Source of the DNA: Candidatus Yaniella excrementigallinarum
GTDB taxonomy: Bacteria; Actinomycetota; Actinomycetes; Actinomycetales; Micrococcaceae
Assembly (NCBI GenBank): GCA_019113675.1
Contig: DXHA01000079.1
Span: 1-48,482, forward strand
Direction of reading: 5' to 3'
DNA: 48,482 nt
Position numbers and translations under genes: made by a program
Shown: piece by piece, positions 25,170 through 34,621 of the stretch
Position numbering within the stretch: the first letter of the stretch is position 1
Layout of the letters: each line of letters begins with the position of its first letter
The notes under the pieces: generated by a model
The model's database searches: none
The model's input: the letters and a program-made list of their open reading frames with translations, nothing else
What the model was told of the DNA's origin: nothing

Positions 25170-25910
25170 ATGACCACCTCTGCTGTATTGCTTCGCACCT
25201 CGGCGCTCATCATCGCCGCCGGACTCGGTCTCACGGCGTGCTCTTCGGATGAACCGAGCCAACCCGAGACCACAGACACCGAACTTTCCGGGCCACCGGC
25301 ACCAGAAACCACCCCGGAAGAAACCGCACTGGCTGAAACACTGGAGTCCGACTTCGAAGTTAAGGCCGTGGAAACCCTGCACGATCAATGGCCGGATATT
25401 GTTGCCATGTCATCGGCATTATCCAATACCGATGAACCCGATCAGTGCCAAGAGGCCGGGGCATCCCAGTACAATCTGATACTTGACGCTGAGCCAGCCA
25501 ATGTACAGGCGAGTTTTACCGACGACGCCCTTGTTGATCAACAGGCCACCGGCGAAACCCTCACCGTGTTTTACGCCAACGACCAGGCCAGCGCTGACCA
25601 GCTGCAACAGGTGCACGAAGACACCGATACCGCCTGTATTACCGAGGATGATTCCGAGGTCGATCACGAGGAAAGTTCAGATGAGATTGATAACCAATCC
25701 GTTGAGATCCACACCTGGCAGATTGTGGTCTCCGGTCAGCTGACCGGTCGGGTGGTCGACGTCGTCGGCGAAGATATTTATGTGCGCTATGCCTCATCTT
25801 ATCCACCCCAGGTGATGATCGATGAGGTAGACGACGACGTGGCTGACTTTAACGAAGAAGCCACCGCTCGTGCTGTTACAGCCTTTGAGGAAGCGGCGGC
25901 AGCACAATGA
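25170..25910 (+). CDS. Secreted lipoprotein of unknown function
   Basis: This is a 246-residue protein with a lipoprotein signal: LIIAAGLGLTACSS, with Cys24 as the lipidation site, then an acidic Thr/Pro/Glu-rich linker. The mature domain is strongly acidic and has two cysteines (in DQCQEA and TACITE) that could pair. I recognise no enzyme motif. Its stop overlaps the start of the next transporter gene (ATGA), so the two are probably translated together. Confidence 0.75.
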   Translation: MTTSAVLLRTSALIIAAGLGLTACSSDEPSQPETTDTELSGPPAPETTPEETALAETLESDFEVKAVETLHDQWPDIVAMSSALSNTDEPDQCQEAGASQYNLILDAEPANVQASFTDDALVDQQATGETLTVFYANDQASADQLQQVHEDTDTACITEDDSEVDHEESSDEIDNQSVEIHTWQIVVSGQLTGRVVDVVGEDIYVRYASSYPPQVMIDEVDDDVADFNEEATARAVTAFEEAAAAQ

Positions 25911-27265
25911 CCCAGCACGCCTATGTGCCAACCGGTAGTGAGGTCGTGCAAACGCTGCCGTGGAAGTGGAATGTTCAGGGCCGCATTTTTCTGATCGGCG
26001 GGCTCGGGTTCATGTTCGATGCCTGGGATGTTTCACTCAACGGTGTGCTTATTCCCTTACTGTCGGAGCAATGGGATTTGACGTCCGGGCAGGCGGCTTG
26101 GATTGGCACCGCCAACCTGCTGGGGATGGCCATCGGCGCGTTTATTTGGGCCACAATTGCCGATCGAATCGGGCGTAAAGCGGCTTTCACCGCAACCATC
26201 GCCGTCTTTGTGGTCTTCACTGTTGGCGGGGCGGTCACCACAGATATTGTCACCTTTGCACTGCTGCGGTTTATGGCCGGCTTTGGGCTTGGCGGTGCCA
26301 TCCCGGTGGATTATGCCCTGGTGGGAGAATTCACTCCGCGCAATTATCGTGGCCGGGTGCTAACCGCCATGGACGCTTGGTGGCCGATAGGCTCGGCGCT
26401 AGCCGGCTTCATTTCCGCCTGGTTTGTCAGTATGTGGGCGGATTGGCGTCCGCCACTGCTGGCCATGGTGTTACCGGCAATTTTGCTGATTTTTGTGCGG
26501 CTGTGGATTCCTGAGTCCCCGATGTTTCTGATTCGCAATAACCGCCACCGTGAGGCTCGTGCGGTCATCGACGGGCTGGTCGAAGCCACCGACGCCAAAC
26601 CGGTAAAATACCGGCTGGAAACGATGACAGATGTACCCAAAATGTCGGCCGGTGCGGTTTTTGATCAGTTACGACGTGTTTGGGCGTTTTCTTGGCGCAC
26701 CACATTGGCGGTGTGGTTGTTATTTTTGACGGTGATGTTCGTCTACTACGTGTCACTCCAATGGTTGCCCACGTTTTTGATGGAAGCCGGTTTCGAACAA
26801 ACCCGGGCGTTTCTGACCACCGGAGGTATGTCGGCCGTGGGGCTACTCGGGGCCCTATTGGCCACGTTTTTGGTCGAAACCACTGGCCGTCGTCCATTAT
26901 TGGCGGTAGCCGCGGTACTGGGGTCTATCTTATTGGTTATTTTGGCCATGGTGCTGCACGTTCCGGCTGCCGTATTACCCCTGGTGCTGGTCTACGGACT
27001 GATCATTCAAGTGGCCATTCCGGTTATGTACGCCTACGCTTCTGAGCTGTATCCCACCCAGTTGCGCTCCTCAGGGTTTGGCTGGGCCTCAGCTGTCTCG
27101 CGTATCTCAGCGGGTATCGGCCCATTATTATTTGTCACCCATCTGGTCCCGGCACTCGGTCTGGCCGGGGCGTTTGCTTTGGCCGCAGGCTTGGTCGTCG
27201 TCGCGGTGATCGCCATGTTTTTCTTGGCCCCCGAGACCACCGGTCGCGATCTACAGGATGCTTAG
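25907..27265 (+). CDS. MFS transporter, sugar/metabolite:H+ symporter type
   Basis: This 452-residue transporter has 12 predicted membrane segments. The helix 2-3 loop is ADRIGRKAAF (MFS signature), its repeat ETTGRRPLL sits in the second half, and PESPMFLIRNNRHREA is the sugar-porter-type segment after helix 6. GEFTPRNYRGRVLTAMD is also typical of this branch (related to niacin, benzoate and shikimate carriers). It overlaps the lipoprotein gene by four bases. The substrate is not predictable. Confidence 0.85.
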   Translation: MTQHAYVPTGSEVVQTLPWKWNVQGRIFLIGGLGFMFDAWDVSLNGVLIPLLSEQWDLTSGQAAWIGTANLLGMAIGAFIWATIADRIGRKAAFTATIAVFVVFTVGGAVTTDIVTFALLRFMAGFGLGGAIPVDYALVGEFTPRNYRGRVLTAMDAWWPIGSALAGFISAWFVSMWADWRPPLLAMVLPAILLIFVRLWIPESPMFLIRNNRHREARAVIDGLVEATDAKPVKYRLETMTDVPKMSAGAVFDQLRRVWAFSWRTTLAVWLLFLTVMFVYYVSLQWLPTFLMEAGFEQTRAFLTTGGMSAVGLLGALLATFLVETTGRRPLLAVAAVLGSILLVILAMVLHVPAAVLPLVLVYGLIIQVAIPVMYAYASELYPTQLRSSGFGWASAVSRISAGIGPLLFVTHLVPALGLAGAFALAAGLVVVAVIAMFFLAPETTGRDLQDA

Positions 27266-27290
27266 ACACAAGCAGGCTACTTAGACACAA

Positions 27291-27336
27291 ATGGCCGGGA
27301 TGCCCCACCCTGAACGATGTGGTACATCCCGGCCAT
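27291..27336. terminator. Bidirectional terminator hairpin
   Basis: ATGGCCGGGATG and CATCCCGGCCAT form a perfect 12-bp stem with a 22-base loop between the convergent MFS and BCCT genes. T-rich sequence follows on the plus strand after about ten bases. Confidence 0.7.
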
Positions 27337-27378
27337 CCAAGCCGCTTTCTTTAGGTTAAAGCAGCATACCGACCAGAC

Positions 27379-29370
27379 TTAGCTGCTCGGCTCCGAATCG
27401 TCACCGGAACCGCTATCAGATGTGTCTTTGCGGTCGTCATACCATTCTTGTACTTTCCGGATTTCGTCGACCCGTTGCCCACGACGGTGACCGAGGCGTG
27501 GCCCGGTGGTTCGTGACAAGCGGTAGTCAATCGGTTCACGGTCCAGCAAATCTCTGGAGCCAGGTACCTGCAGATCGTAAACTTCGCCAACGTGTTCCGA
27601 GAAAATGCGCATGCGACGTCCCAGATGCGCCTGAGCCGACAGTGCACTGTCCAGGCGAAGACCGCGGTAGACCGCCACGGCCATAAGCACCATGATGACG
27701 GAAAACGGTAACGCGGTAGCAAGCGATGCAGCTTGCAACCCTTCAAGCCCACCGGCCAACAGCAATCCGATGGCGATGGCACCTTCCAGTACCGAAAACA
27801 AGACGCGAGACCAGGTTGGCGGGTTGGGGTGCCCACCTGCAGTCAACATGTTTTGTACCAGGGAGCCGGAGTCCGAAGAGGTGATGAAGAACAACACCAC
27901 CAGAACGATTGCGATAACGGAGAACACACCGCCTAGTGGTAAGCCATCAAGCACCGTAAATAGCGAGCCTTCCGGGGAGACTTCGCCGTCGGTTACCAGG
28001 TCAGCCTCACCAAACTGTTGACGGTAGATTCCTAGGCCACCGATGACAGCAAACCAGAGCATGCCCACCAAGGTTGGCACGAGCATGACCCCAATAATGA
28101 ATTCCCGAATGGTCCGGCCGCGTGAAACACGTGCGATGAAAATACCCACGAATGGTGCCCAGGCAATCCACCAGCCCCAGTAGAACAGGGTCCAGCTGGA
28201 GTACCACTCTTTACCATCGGCTCCGCTATAGGCTCCCACGTCGAAGGACATCTCGAAGAAATTCGCGAGCCAAGCGCCGAAGGATTCCACAAAGTTTTCG
28301 AATAGAAATAACGTTGGTCCTAGTAGCAGCGCCGAGACGGTCAGTACCCCGGCCAGTGAGAGGTTAATGGAGGATATCCATTTCATCCCTTTACCTACAC
28401 CTGAGACCACCGATGCAGTGGAAATAAACGTAATGGCAATAATCAATACGACCAGCAAAATATTGTCAGCCTGGTCGACAACGCCCAAATGTTCTAACCC
28501 GGTAGCGACCTGTTGGACACCCAGGCCCAAGGATGTGGCTACCCCGGCCATCGTACCGAAAATGGCTAACACATCGATGGTGTCACCCATCCAGCCTTTG
28601 ACACGTTTAGCGCCCAGCAGTGGCTCAAATACCCAGCGAATCGAAACCGGCCGACCGCGACGGTGAATGGTGTAGGCCACGCCTAAACCAATGACGGCGT
28701 ACACCGCCCAGGGGTGTAGTCCCCAGTGCAGGAAGGTTTGGGCCATACCGAGTTTGGCTAGTTGTTCTGGATCGCCGTCCACCCCGGGTTTCGGATCCAC
28801 GGTGGCATAGGTTAGCGGCTCACCGACACCGTAGAAGATCAGACCGATACCCATCCCGGTGGCAAACAGCATAGAGAACCAAGCCCCGCGTGAGAATTCT
28901 GGTTTGTCTTCGGGGTCCCCGAGTTTGATGCGCCCGTATTTGGATAGCGCAACGTATAGGCAAAAGATAATGAACCCGAACATGATCAGAATGTAATACC
29001 AGCCCAAGGTGTCGACGATCCAGCTTTGGGCCGATAGCAGTGCTTTGCCTGATGCATCCGGGAAAATGATCGAGATGCCGGCGGCTAACGCTAAGAAAAT
29101 GATCGCCGGCCAGAACACGCGTGGCGTAACCAGCCCGCGTTTCAGCCGCACCCCTTGGCGCAGCAGTTTCATGGTGGTGCGTTCATCGGAATCCAAGTTC
29201 CGAATCTGTAGCTCGTATGGCAACACATCGGAACGATCTTGGGCCTGTAACGCGTGAACCTGTTCATCAACCTCCGGGTCGGTGTACACCACGGAGCCGG
29301 TCGCATCAGGTTGCTTAGCGTTACCATTTCCAGAATTTTCTGGTACGTGATCCTTATCTGGCACGCTCAT
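27379..29370 (-). CDS. BCCT-family glycine betaine/choline/carnitine transporter
   Basis: This 663-residue transporter takes up quaternary or sulfonium solutes such as betaine, choline or DMSP. The core has 12 membrane segments with MGIGLIFYGVGEPL (helix 3 glycine-rich motif) and FYWGWWIAWAPFVGIFIARV (the aromatic substrate box of helix 8). Both cytoplasmic tails are long and charged, as in osmotically regulated members such as BetP. The start is uncertain. ATG at 29370 gives SVPDKDH as the next residues, but the AAAGG upstream is very close to it, so GTG at 29364 may be used. It stands alone, bounded by a terminator. Confidence 0.9.
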   Translation of the reverse strand: MSVPDKDHVPENSGNGNAKQPDATGSVVYTDPEVDEQVHALQAQDRSDVLPYELQIRNLDSDERTTMKLLRQGVRLKRGLVTPRVFWPAIIFLALAAGISIIFPDASGKALLSAQSWIVDTLGWYYILIMFGFIIFCLYVALSKYGRIKLGDPEDKPEFSRGAWFSMLFATGMGIGLIFYGVGEPLTYATVDPKPGVDGDPEQLAKLGMAQTFLHWGLHPWAVYAVIGLGVAYTIHRRGRPVSIRWVFEPLLGAKRVKGWMGDTIDVLAIFGTMAGVATSLGLGVQQVATGLEHLGVVDQADNILLVVLIIAITFISTASVVSGVGKGMKWISSINLSLAGVLTVSALLLGPTLFLFENFVESFGAWLANFFEMSFDVGAYSGADGKEWYSSWTLFYWGWWIAWAPFVGIFIARVSRGRTIREFIIGVMLVPTLVGMLWFAVIGGLGIYRQQFGEADLVTDGEVSPEGSLFTVLDGLPLGGVFSVIAIVLVVLFFITSSDSGSLVQNMLTAGGHPNPPTWSRVLFSVLEGAIAIGLLLAGGLEGLQAASLATALPFSVIMVLMAVAVYRGLRLDSALSAQAHLGRRMRIFSEHVGEVYDLQVPGSRDLLDREPIDYRLSRTTGPRLGHRRGQRVDEIRKVQEWYDDRKDTSDSGSGDDSEPSS

Positions 29371-29486
29371 CCTTTCCATGTTTACGGCAGTTGACCTACC
29401 CATCCTAAAGATTCTGGGTCAAAGATGGTACGACCGCCCACCCGCAAAGCCAAACGCAGCGAGCATCGTAGCCACAAACGCCCACC

Positions 29487-30191
29487 CTAGGCGTTCCACT
29501 GTTGATAGCCAATTAAATCGGGTATGGGTTCCAAGGTGATGCCTAGATCTTCGCCGGATGCATCGATGTACCAGTCGCCATCGTCCCACACCATATCGAT
29601 TACCACGGAGGTGCGAGACGTCTCGGAACCATCAAATGACGTGACAGCCATGTCGATTTGGGCGGTATCGCCGTCATAGTGGACCAACCGGAAACCACCC
29701 AGGGTGCTGTCGGCGTCGCTGAATACTTCGTCAAAGAGTGCTTTGGCTTCATCCTGGTGCGCGCTGGCATGATCGCCGGCAAATTCTGCCGGGTGGCCTT
29801 GCCAGTATGCGGGGTTGGTCAGCTGACCGGTATAGGCCGATGCGGCAAATAACATCCCGCGCGGTGAGTGTTCAAAGCAGCTGAACTCGCCGTTCTGGGC
29901 ATAATTTCCGGGACCATATTTTGACGACGTCGGTAACCACACGCCGTGATAGTCAACCCATTGGGCCTCGGGGGTGTCAGCGATTGAACCCTGCAGCGCT
30001 ACCCCGCCAAGGTCGCATACCGAGTCGGTGGGTTCATCTGTGTAGACGGCAGGTTGACCAAAGTCGTCGTCGTTTTGCAGAGTTGAAAGCACAAAAAATA
30101 TGACCACTGCGGTGGCGGCTATAGCTATCGCAATGATCGTTAGGATGCCTCTGCCGGTGGTCCAAAAATTGGGGCGCTGGGTTTTGCTCAT
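29487..30191 (-). CDS. Membrane-anchored protein of unknown function
   Basis: This 234-residue protein has a short cytoplasmic N-terminus (MSKTQRPNFW), one membrane helix at about residues 14-36 and an extracytoplasmic domain of about 190 residues rich in Trp, Tyr and Asp. The domain reads AQWVDYHGVWLPTSSKYGPG and later DGDWYIDASGEDLGI, resembling actinobacterial conserved hypothetical proteins that follow conjugation or secretion genes, but none are here. A longer frame to 30422 exists; the ATG at 30191 is preferred because the upstream part covers the metY promoter region. No strong SD. Confidence 0.65.
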   Translation of the reverse strand: MSKTQRPNFWTTGRGILTIIAIAIAATAVVIFFVLSTLQNDDDFGQPAVYTDEPTDSVCDLGGVALQGSIADTPEAQWVDYHGVWLPTSSKYGPGNYAQNGEFSCFEHSPRGMLFAASAYTGQLTNPAYWQGHPAEFAGDHASAHQDEAKALFDEVFSDADSTLGGFRLVHYDGDTAQIDMAVTSFDGSETSRTSVVIDMVWDDGDWYIDASGEDLGITLEPIPDLIGYQQWNA

Positions 30192-30353
30192 CGGTGCCAG
30201 TCTAATTGGCTCGCCTACGCGTCGTCTGACAGCTGCTAGATATGCTGACAGAGGATAAAACGTAGTCGGAAGTAACATCGGTTTTGGCAGTGCCGCAAGT
30301 TTAGGACAATGAGCTAGGACCAATGCCAATTCGGCTTGATTGAAAAGGATGTC

Positions 30354-31646
30354 ATGGCAGATCACAAATTTGGGTTCCGTACGCGCGCCCTCCACGCCGG
30401 TGCGGTGCCGGACGCTGTTCACGGTTCGCGCGCTGTACCGATTTATCAGACGACGTCGTTCGTATTCGAAACACAGCAGGATGCAGCCGATCTATTTGCC
30501 CTGCAGAAATACGGCAGCATTTATTCACGCATTTCCAATCCTACCGTTGCTGCATTTGAGGAACGCATTGCCTCATTAGAAGGCGGTATTGGTGCGGTTG
30601 CCACGGCATCTGGTCAGGCAGCCGAGTTTGTGACGATTGCAGCCCTGGCTGGCTCCGGTGACCATCTGGTAGCTTCATCGAAGCTTTATGGCGGTACAGT
30701 AACCCAGCTTGATGTCTCATTACGTCGGTTTGGTGTGGATACTACATTTGTGGATTCCACCGAGGTGGAAGACTTTGCCGCCGCGATTCAACCAAATACC
30801 AAGGCTATCTACACCGAGGTCGTGGCTAACCCTTCGGGTGTGATTGTGGATTTGGAGGGTCTTGGCAAGCTTGCCGCCGAACATGGCATCCCGTTGGTTG
30901 TTGATTCGACATTGACTCCACCGTATTTGCTTCGCCCGTTGGACCATGGGGCCGACATTGTCATTCACTCGGCTACAAAGTTTTTGGGCGGGCATGGCAC
31001 CACCATGGGCGGTGTAGTGGTCGAGTCCGGCAAGTTTCCGTGGAATAACGGCAACTTCCCGCTTATGACTGAGCCGGTGCCGTCCTATAACAATCTGTCC
31101 TGGTATGGAAACTTTGGTGAGTTCGGCTTTTTGACGAAGTTGCGCAATGAGCAGGTCCGAGATTTTGGTCCCTCTTTATCTGCTCAGGCAGCATTTCAGT
31201 TATTGATGGGCGTTGAAACGCTTCCCCAACGTATGGATGAGCATTTGGCCAATGCCAAGCAAGTAGCTGAATGGTTAGCCGCTGATCAGCGCATTGCCTA
31301 TGTAAATTATGCTGGTCTTGCAGACCATCCGTACTACGAACGTGGTAAACAACTGTTGCCCTTGGGTGTCGGTTCGGTATTTAGTTTTGGTGTGAAGGGC
31401 GGTCGACAAGCGTCTGCGACATTTATGGCCAATTTGCAGTTGGCATCGCATCTGGCCAATATCGGCGATGCTAAGACACTGATGCTGCACCCTGGTTCGA
31501 CTACTCATCAACAGTTGTCGGATGAGCAGTTGGCTGCTGCCGGTATTCCTGATGATCTGGTACGTATCTCGGTGGGTATTGAGGACGTCGAAGATATTAT
31601 TTGGGACCTTGACCAGGCGTTGACTGCCACAATGAATGAGGTTTAA
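30354..31646 (+). CDS. metY: O-acetylhomoserine sulfhydrylase (PLP-dependent)
   Basis: This 430-residue fold-type I PLP enzyme makes homocysteine from O-acetylhomoserine and sulfide. Family marks are FGFRTRALHAG at the N-terminus, VPIYQTTSFVF, YSRISNPT, the PLP lysine in HSATKFLGGHGTT, and the C-terminal LMLHPGSTTHQQL and RISVGIEDVED. AAAAGGA precedes ATG at 30354, which is preferred to a frame opening at 30336. It is followed nine bases later by a CoA-binding protein gene, a pairing common in actinobacteria. No S-box leader like the three others in this window is visible upstream. Confidence 0.93.
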   Translation: MADHKFGFRTRALHAGAVPDAVHGSRAVPIYQTTSFVFETQQDAADLFALQKYGSIYSRISNPTVAAFEERIASLEGGIGAVATASGQAAEFVTIAALAGSGDHLVASSKLYGGTVTQLDVSLRRFGVDTTFVDSTEVEDFAAAIQPNTKAIYTEVVANPSGVIVDLEGLGKLAAEHGIPLVVDSTLTPPYLLRPLDHGADIVIHSATKFLGGHGTTMGGVVVESGKFPWNNGNFPLMTEPVPSYNNLSWYGNFGEFGFLTKLRNEQVRDFGPSLSAQAAFQLLMGVETLPQRMDEHLANAKQVAEWLAADQRIAYVNYAGLADHPYYERGKQLLPLGVGSVFSFGVKGGRQASATFMANLQLASHLANIGDAKTLMLHPGSTTHQQLSDEQLAAAGIPDDLVRISVGIEDVEDIIWDLDQALTATMNEV

Positions 31647-31655
31647 GGAGAACTG

Positions 31656-32165
31656 ATGACCGTATCTGAACGCAAATGGGTTGGTCCAGGTGCTGTAGGA
31701 CGTCTGAATATTTTACGAGACGTCAAGACCATTGCCATTGTTGGGGCCTCCGATAAGCTCGCACGGGCTTCATATTTCGTCTCGACGTATTTATTGGCCT
31801 CGTCAACGTATGAGGTGTATTTTGTGAATCCAATTTTGGCGCAGAAGGGTGGCCAGATTTTAGGACACCCGGTGTATGCGTCTTTGGCTGATATTCCGGT
31901 TGAGGTTGACATGGTGGATGTGTTCCGTCGTGCTGACGATACGCCGGATATCGCCAAGGAAGCAGCTGCTATTGGTGCTAAATACTTCTGGTTGCAGTTG
32001 GGCATTTGGTCTGATGAGGCTGCTGCGGTTGCTGAAGAGCTCGGTATGACGGTCGTGATGGATCGTTGTGTAAAAATTGAGCACGCCCGCTTCCATGGCG
32101 GCTTGAATCTGGCCGGTTTCAACACCGGAGTTATTTCATCCAAACGGCAAACCTTGGACGCATAG
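31656..32165 (+). CDS. CoA-binding (YccU-like) Rossmann-fold protein
   Basis: This 169-residue protein carries one CoA-binding Rossmann domain. TIAIVGASDKLARAS is the glycine-rich loop, then VYFVNPILAQKGGQILGHPVY and VDMVDVFRRADDTP, and later WLQLGIWSDEAAAVAEE, all as in the YccU family. The activity is unknown. It lies nine bases after metY with GGAG before the ATG, so a methionine-linked role is likely from context alone. A strong terminator follows. Confidence 0.85.
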   Translation: MTVSERKWVGPGAVGRLNILRDVKTIAIVGASDKLARASYFVSTYLLASSTYEVYFVNPILAQKGGQILGHPVYASLADIPVEVDMVDVFRRADDTPDIAKEAAAIGAKYFWLQLGIWSDEAAAVAEELGMTVVMDRCVKIEHARFHGGLNLAGFNTGVISSKRQTLDA

Positions 32166-32194
32166 TTCTCTGCACACTGTTCTTTCAGACTATG

Positions 32195-32224
32195 AACCGG
32201 CCGCCGAGATCTTGGCGGCCGGTT
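32195..32224 (+). terminator. Rho-independent terminator of the metY operon
   Basis: AACCGGCCGCC and GGCGGCCGGTT form an 11-bp perfect stem with an 8-base loop, followed by TT. It lies 30 bases after the CoA-binding gene. Confidence 0.85.
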
Positions 32225-32246
32225 TTCGGTTTAATCACGTCCTGAA

Positions 32247-34166
32247 TTATGTATCCCAGTACAGGTTGCGTAGTAGTGGACGGGCTGGGTCGATCCAGGG
32301 AGCTGGTTGAAAGTACGTAATGCCATTGATTTTGCGTATCGTCCAGTTACCGTCGTGAACGTCGCGATGGTGGTGGGGGCATAAGGTAGTGGCGTTAGCA
32401 ACGTTGGTGTGGCCCGTTTTAGACCATTCTTTGCAGTGGTGACATTGGCAATATGTGGCGGCAATAGTGCAACCTGGAACCTGACAACCTTTGTCGCGAG
32501 CAAGAATGGCTTTACGTTGTGCTGAAGTGAAAAGGCGTTTGCTACGGTATTCGTTCAGCACGATATCTGGCCCGTTCCAGATCTGTCCGGATAGCTCCGC
32601 ATCGCAAAGAAACGGCTCCGTGACCTTGGGGTGAATCGGCCCCACATTAATAACCCCGGATTGGTAGGGCGTCCATGGTTGCCGGTTCACATAGTTGGGG
32701 TACCCAAAACCGTCTCCGTCAGTATCAGTATGTTCGGTAAAACTGTACTGCTGTGTCATATCCGCGGGTTTTGCGGCCTTTGGCATAGTTCCGTCAGGTC
32801 CATTGGGTCTTCGTACGGCTTCTGGCAGCGCTGGAAATCCTAGCGTTGTATGTGCAGTCTGAATATCTTGCACAATGACTAGTCGCGTCGGTGTCCCGTG
32901 GGACCGTTTGGCTAGTGCTTCTCCGGCAGGCATGCTCAACACAGTATGCAAACATCCTAAGACAATGGCCCCCGCGCGCTGGGGTGTTGTAAGCCTTCCC
33001 ATGACTCCAAGTTGATAGGCCATATAATGGTCACCCTGAGGATCTTCAGCGTTGGGTTCGGGTGGGACGTTTTCGGCCTGAGGACTATTTTGTGTAGCAC
33101 CGTGGTTTGTGTCGTCATCTTTATCAGACGGCCCATCTTGCTGGGTCTTATCTGCGGTGTCTTCGTAAAGTTTGACGACAGGCTAAGGTATGAGCGGGGC
33201 GTCACCTTTGAAGTTGAGGTTATGCGTTAGAAAATTGTCCAGATACGCTGCCCATCCGGGGTCCATGTGCATCGATGCCGTTGCTGACCCGTCTTCGTGC
33301 TTTCGCACATGCAGAGCATTATCGGGTTGCTTGACAAGCACTTCTGATGGTGGCGGGCCGTCTTCGTCAATATGGTAAGCAATGGTTTCCAACCAGCTCT
33401 GTTTGACCTGACGAAGTGTATCTGGATTTTCCTGTCTTGCGACCTGGACTAACTGCGGCTCAAAAACCTCTAAGACACGATCTTTGTAATCAGTACCTTG
33501 CCCCGTTTTTCTAGAGTATTTCGTCAGATCATTGTCTAGTCGAGCAAGATGCTCCAAATTTTCGACTGGGACTTCGCCGGCGGTAAAAGATGAGGCCAAA
33601 TCCGGCAGCTTCGGCGCTGCTCCCTCAGATGTGCGATCTGAAGCGACGGTGTGAGCGACTTGAGCAGCTCGCTGTATGAGCTTGCCAACTTTATAGCCGG
33701 AATGCTGCATACTGCGCTTTAAGAAGGCTTTGGTACCACGAAATGCCTGGACGCCCTCCGGCGCTCCGAAATACGACATTTGGTCACCGATCGCTGTGTC
33801 GACTTTGGGAACAAGGTGGGTCAGTGCCGCGTCGATCGTGCGTTCAGCACGTGCCACTGATTTAAAAATGGCCGGCAATGTGTCGACATAATTGTCTGGT
33901 GCTGTTGGTTCCGATGCCTCGGTAGTGGCCTGATTTTGCTTATCTCCGGTTTTTATTGCTGAATAACCCGACCAATCCCTTCCTTCAGCGTTACGAAACG
34001 TCGCAATCTCCTGAAGACTTGCGGGGTCAGCGAGCCGCTTGGCGAAAGCACTGGCGAAAAAAGCTGCACCGTATGCTAAGTGGCCCAGACTAAGATCTTC
34101 CACTTTAACGGCATGCAATGTTTCCACATCAACGGGATCACCGATATTTATTAGGCAATATTCCAA
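32247..34166 (-). pseudogene. DUF222-HNH endonuclease-like gene interrupted by one in-frame amber codon
   Basis: Read leftward, 34166-33186 encodes about 326 residues of the N-terminal DUF222-like region, ending GDAPLIP at TAG (33183-33185). The same frame then continues without any other stop through an acidic Asp/Gln/Asn-rich linker into a C-terminal domain with a complete HNH motif: ARDKGCQVPGC, CQCHHCKEW and LCPHHHRDVHDGNW. Joined, it is about 639 codons, the normal size for these actinobacterial proteins. The start is probably TTG at 34166, with GGAGG about 15 bases upstream. An internal ATG at 33023 could express the HNH half alone. Such genes occur in many copies in Micrococcales. A single nonsense change, a sequencing error or readthrough would all explain it. 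Confidence 0.85.
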
Positions 34167-34621
34167 GATGATCCACAGCAGCCTCCAAAGGCATAGGAAC
34201 TGAGCAAAAAGACGAAGAATGTACGACTTGCTTTTGCCTACATACTACGCTAACCGCAGGAAAATAACAAGCTATTTGATACGTTTTATTAAGTTTTAGT
34301 TTAAAATAATGTGTTTTAATATATTTTTATCTAATATACAATACGTGTCGCATATATTGTGGATAACCTGTTTGTTCTACTAGCTTTTCCACATTGCTCC
34401 GCCTAGTAGTTGACAGGATTCGTTTTACCCGTGCGTTAAACGAAAAAAGCTCCGCTCCAGAGCCAAAAGCTAACTCCAGAGCGGAGCATAAAACAGTTGC
34501 CGCAGTCAGGCACTTGCGCAGAAAAATCTAGCCAACGAAAACCATCACTTCACATCCACCGTTACGTAGACACCTAACCAAACCTGACCTTCAGCACTTC
34601 TATTCGCCCGCGGCCTTTCCC
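34167..34621. other. 455-base A/T-rich gene-free stretch
   Basis: It holds a terminator (34449-34487) and, at about 34240-34360, a run of almost pure A/T. Just beside that run are TGTGGATAA (34358-34366, the reverse complement of the perfect DnaA box TTATCCACA) and a near match TTTTCCACA about 20 bases away. No replication gene is nearby. No ORF with an SD was found. Confidence 0.5.
34449..34487 (-). terminator. Rho-independent terminator of the GntR gene
   Basis: On the minus strand, GCTCCGCTC and GAGCGGAGC form a 9-bp stem, followed by six T residues (34443-34448 on the plus strand are A). It follows the GntR regulator gene in the correct direction. Confidence 0.8.

Noticed and set aside
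34358-34400. Chromosomal replication origin at the DnaA-box-like sites
   Set aside because: No dnaA, dnaN, rpmH, gyrB or plasmid rep gene is in the window, and only one perfect and one near box are present.
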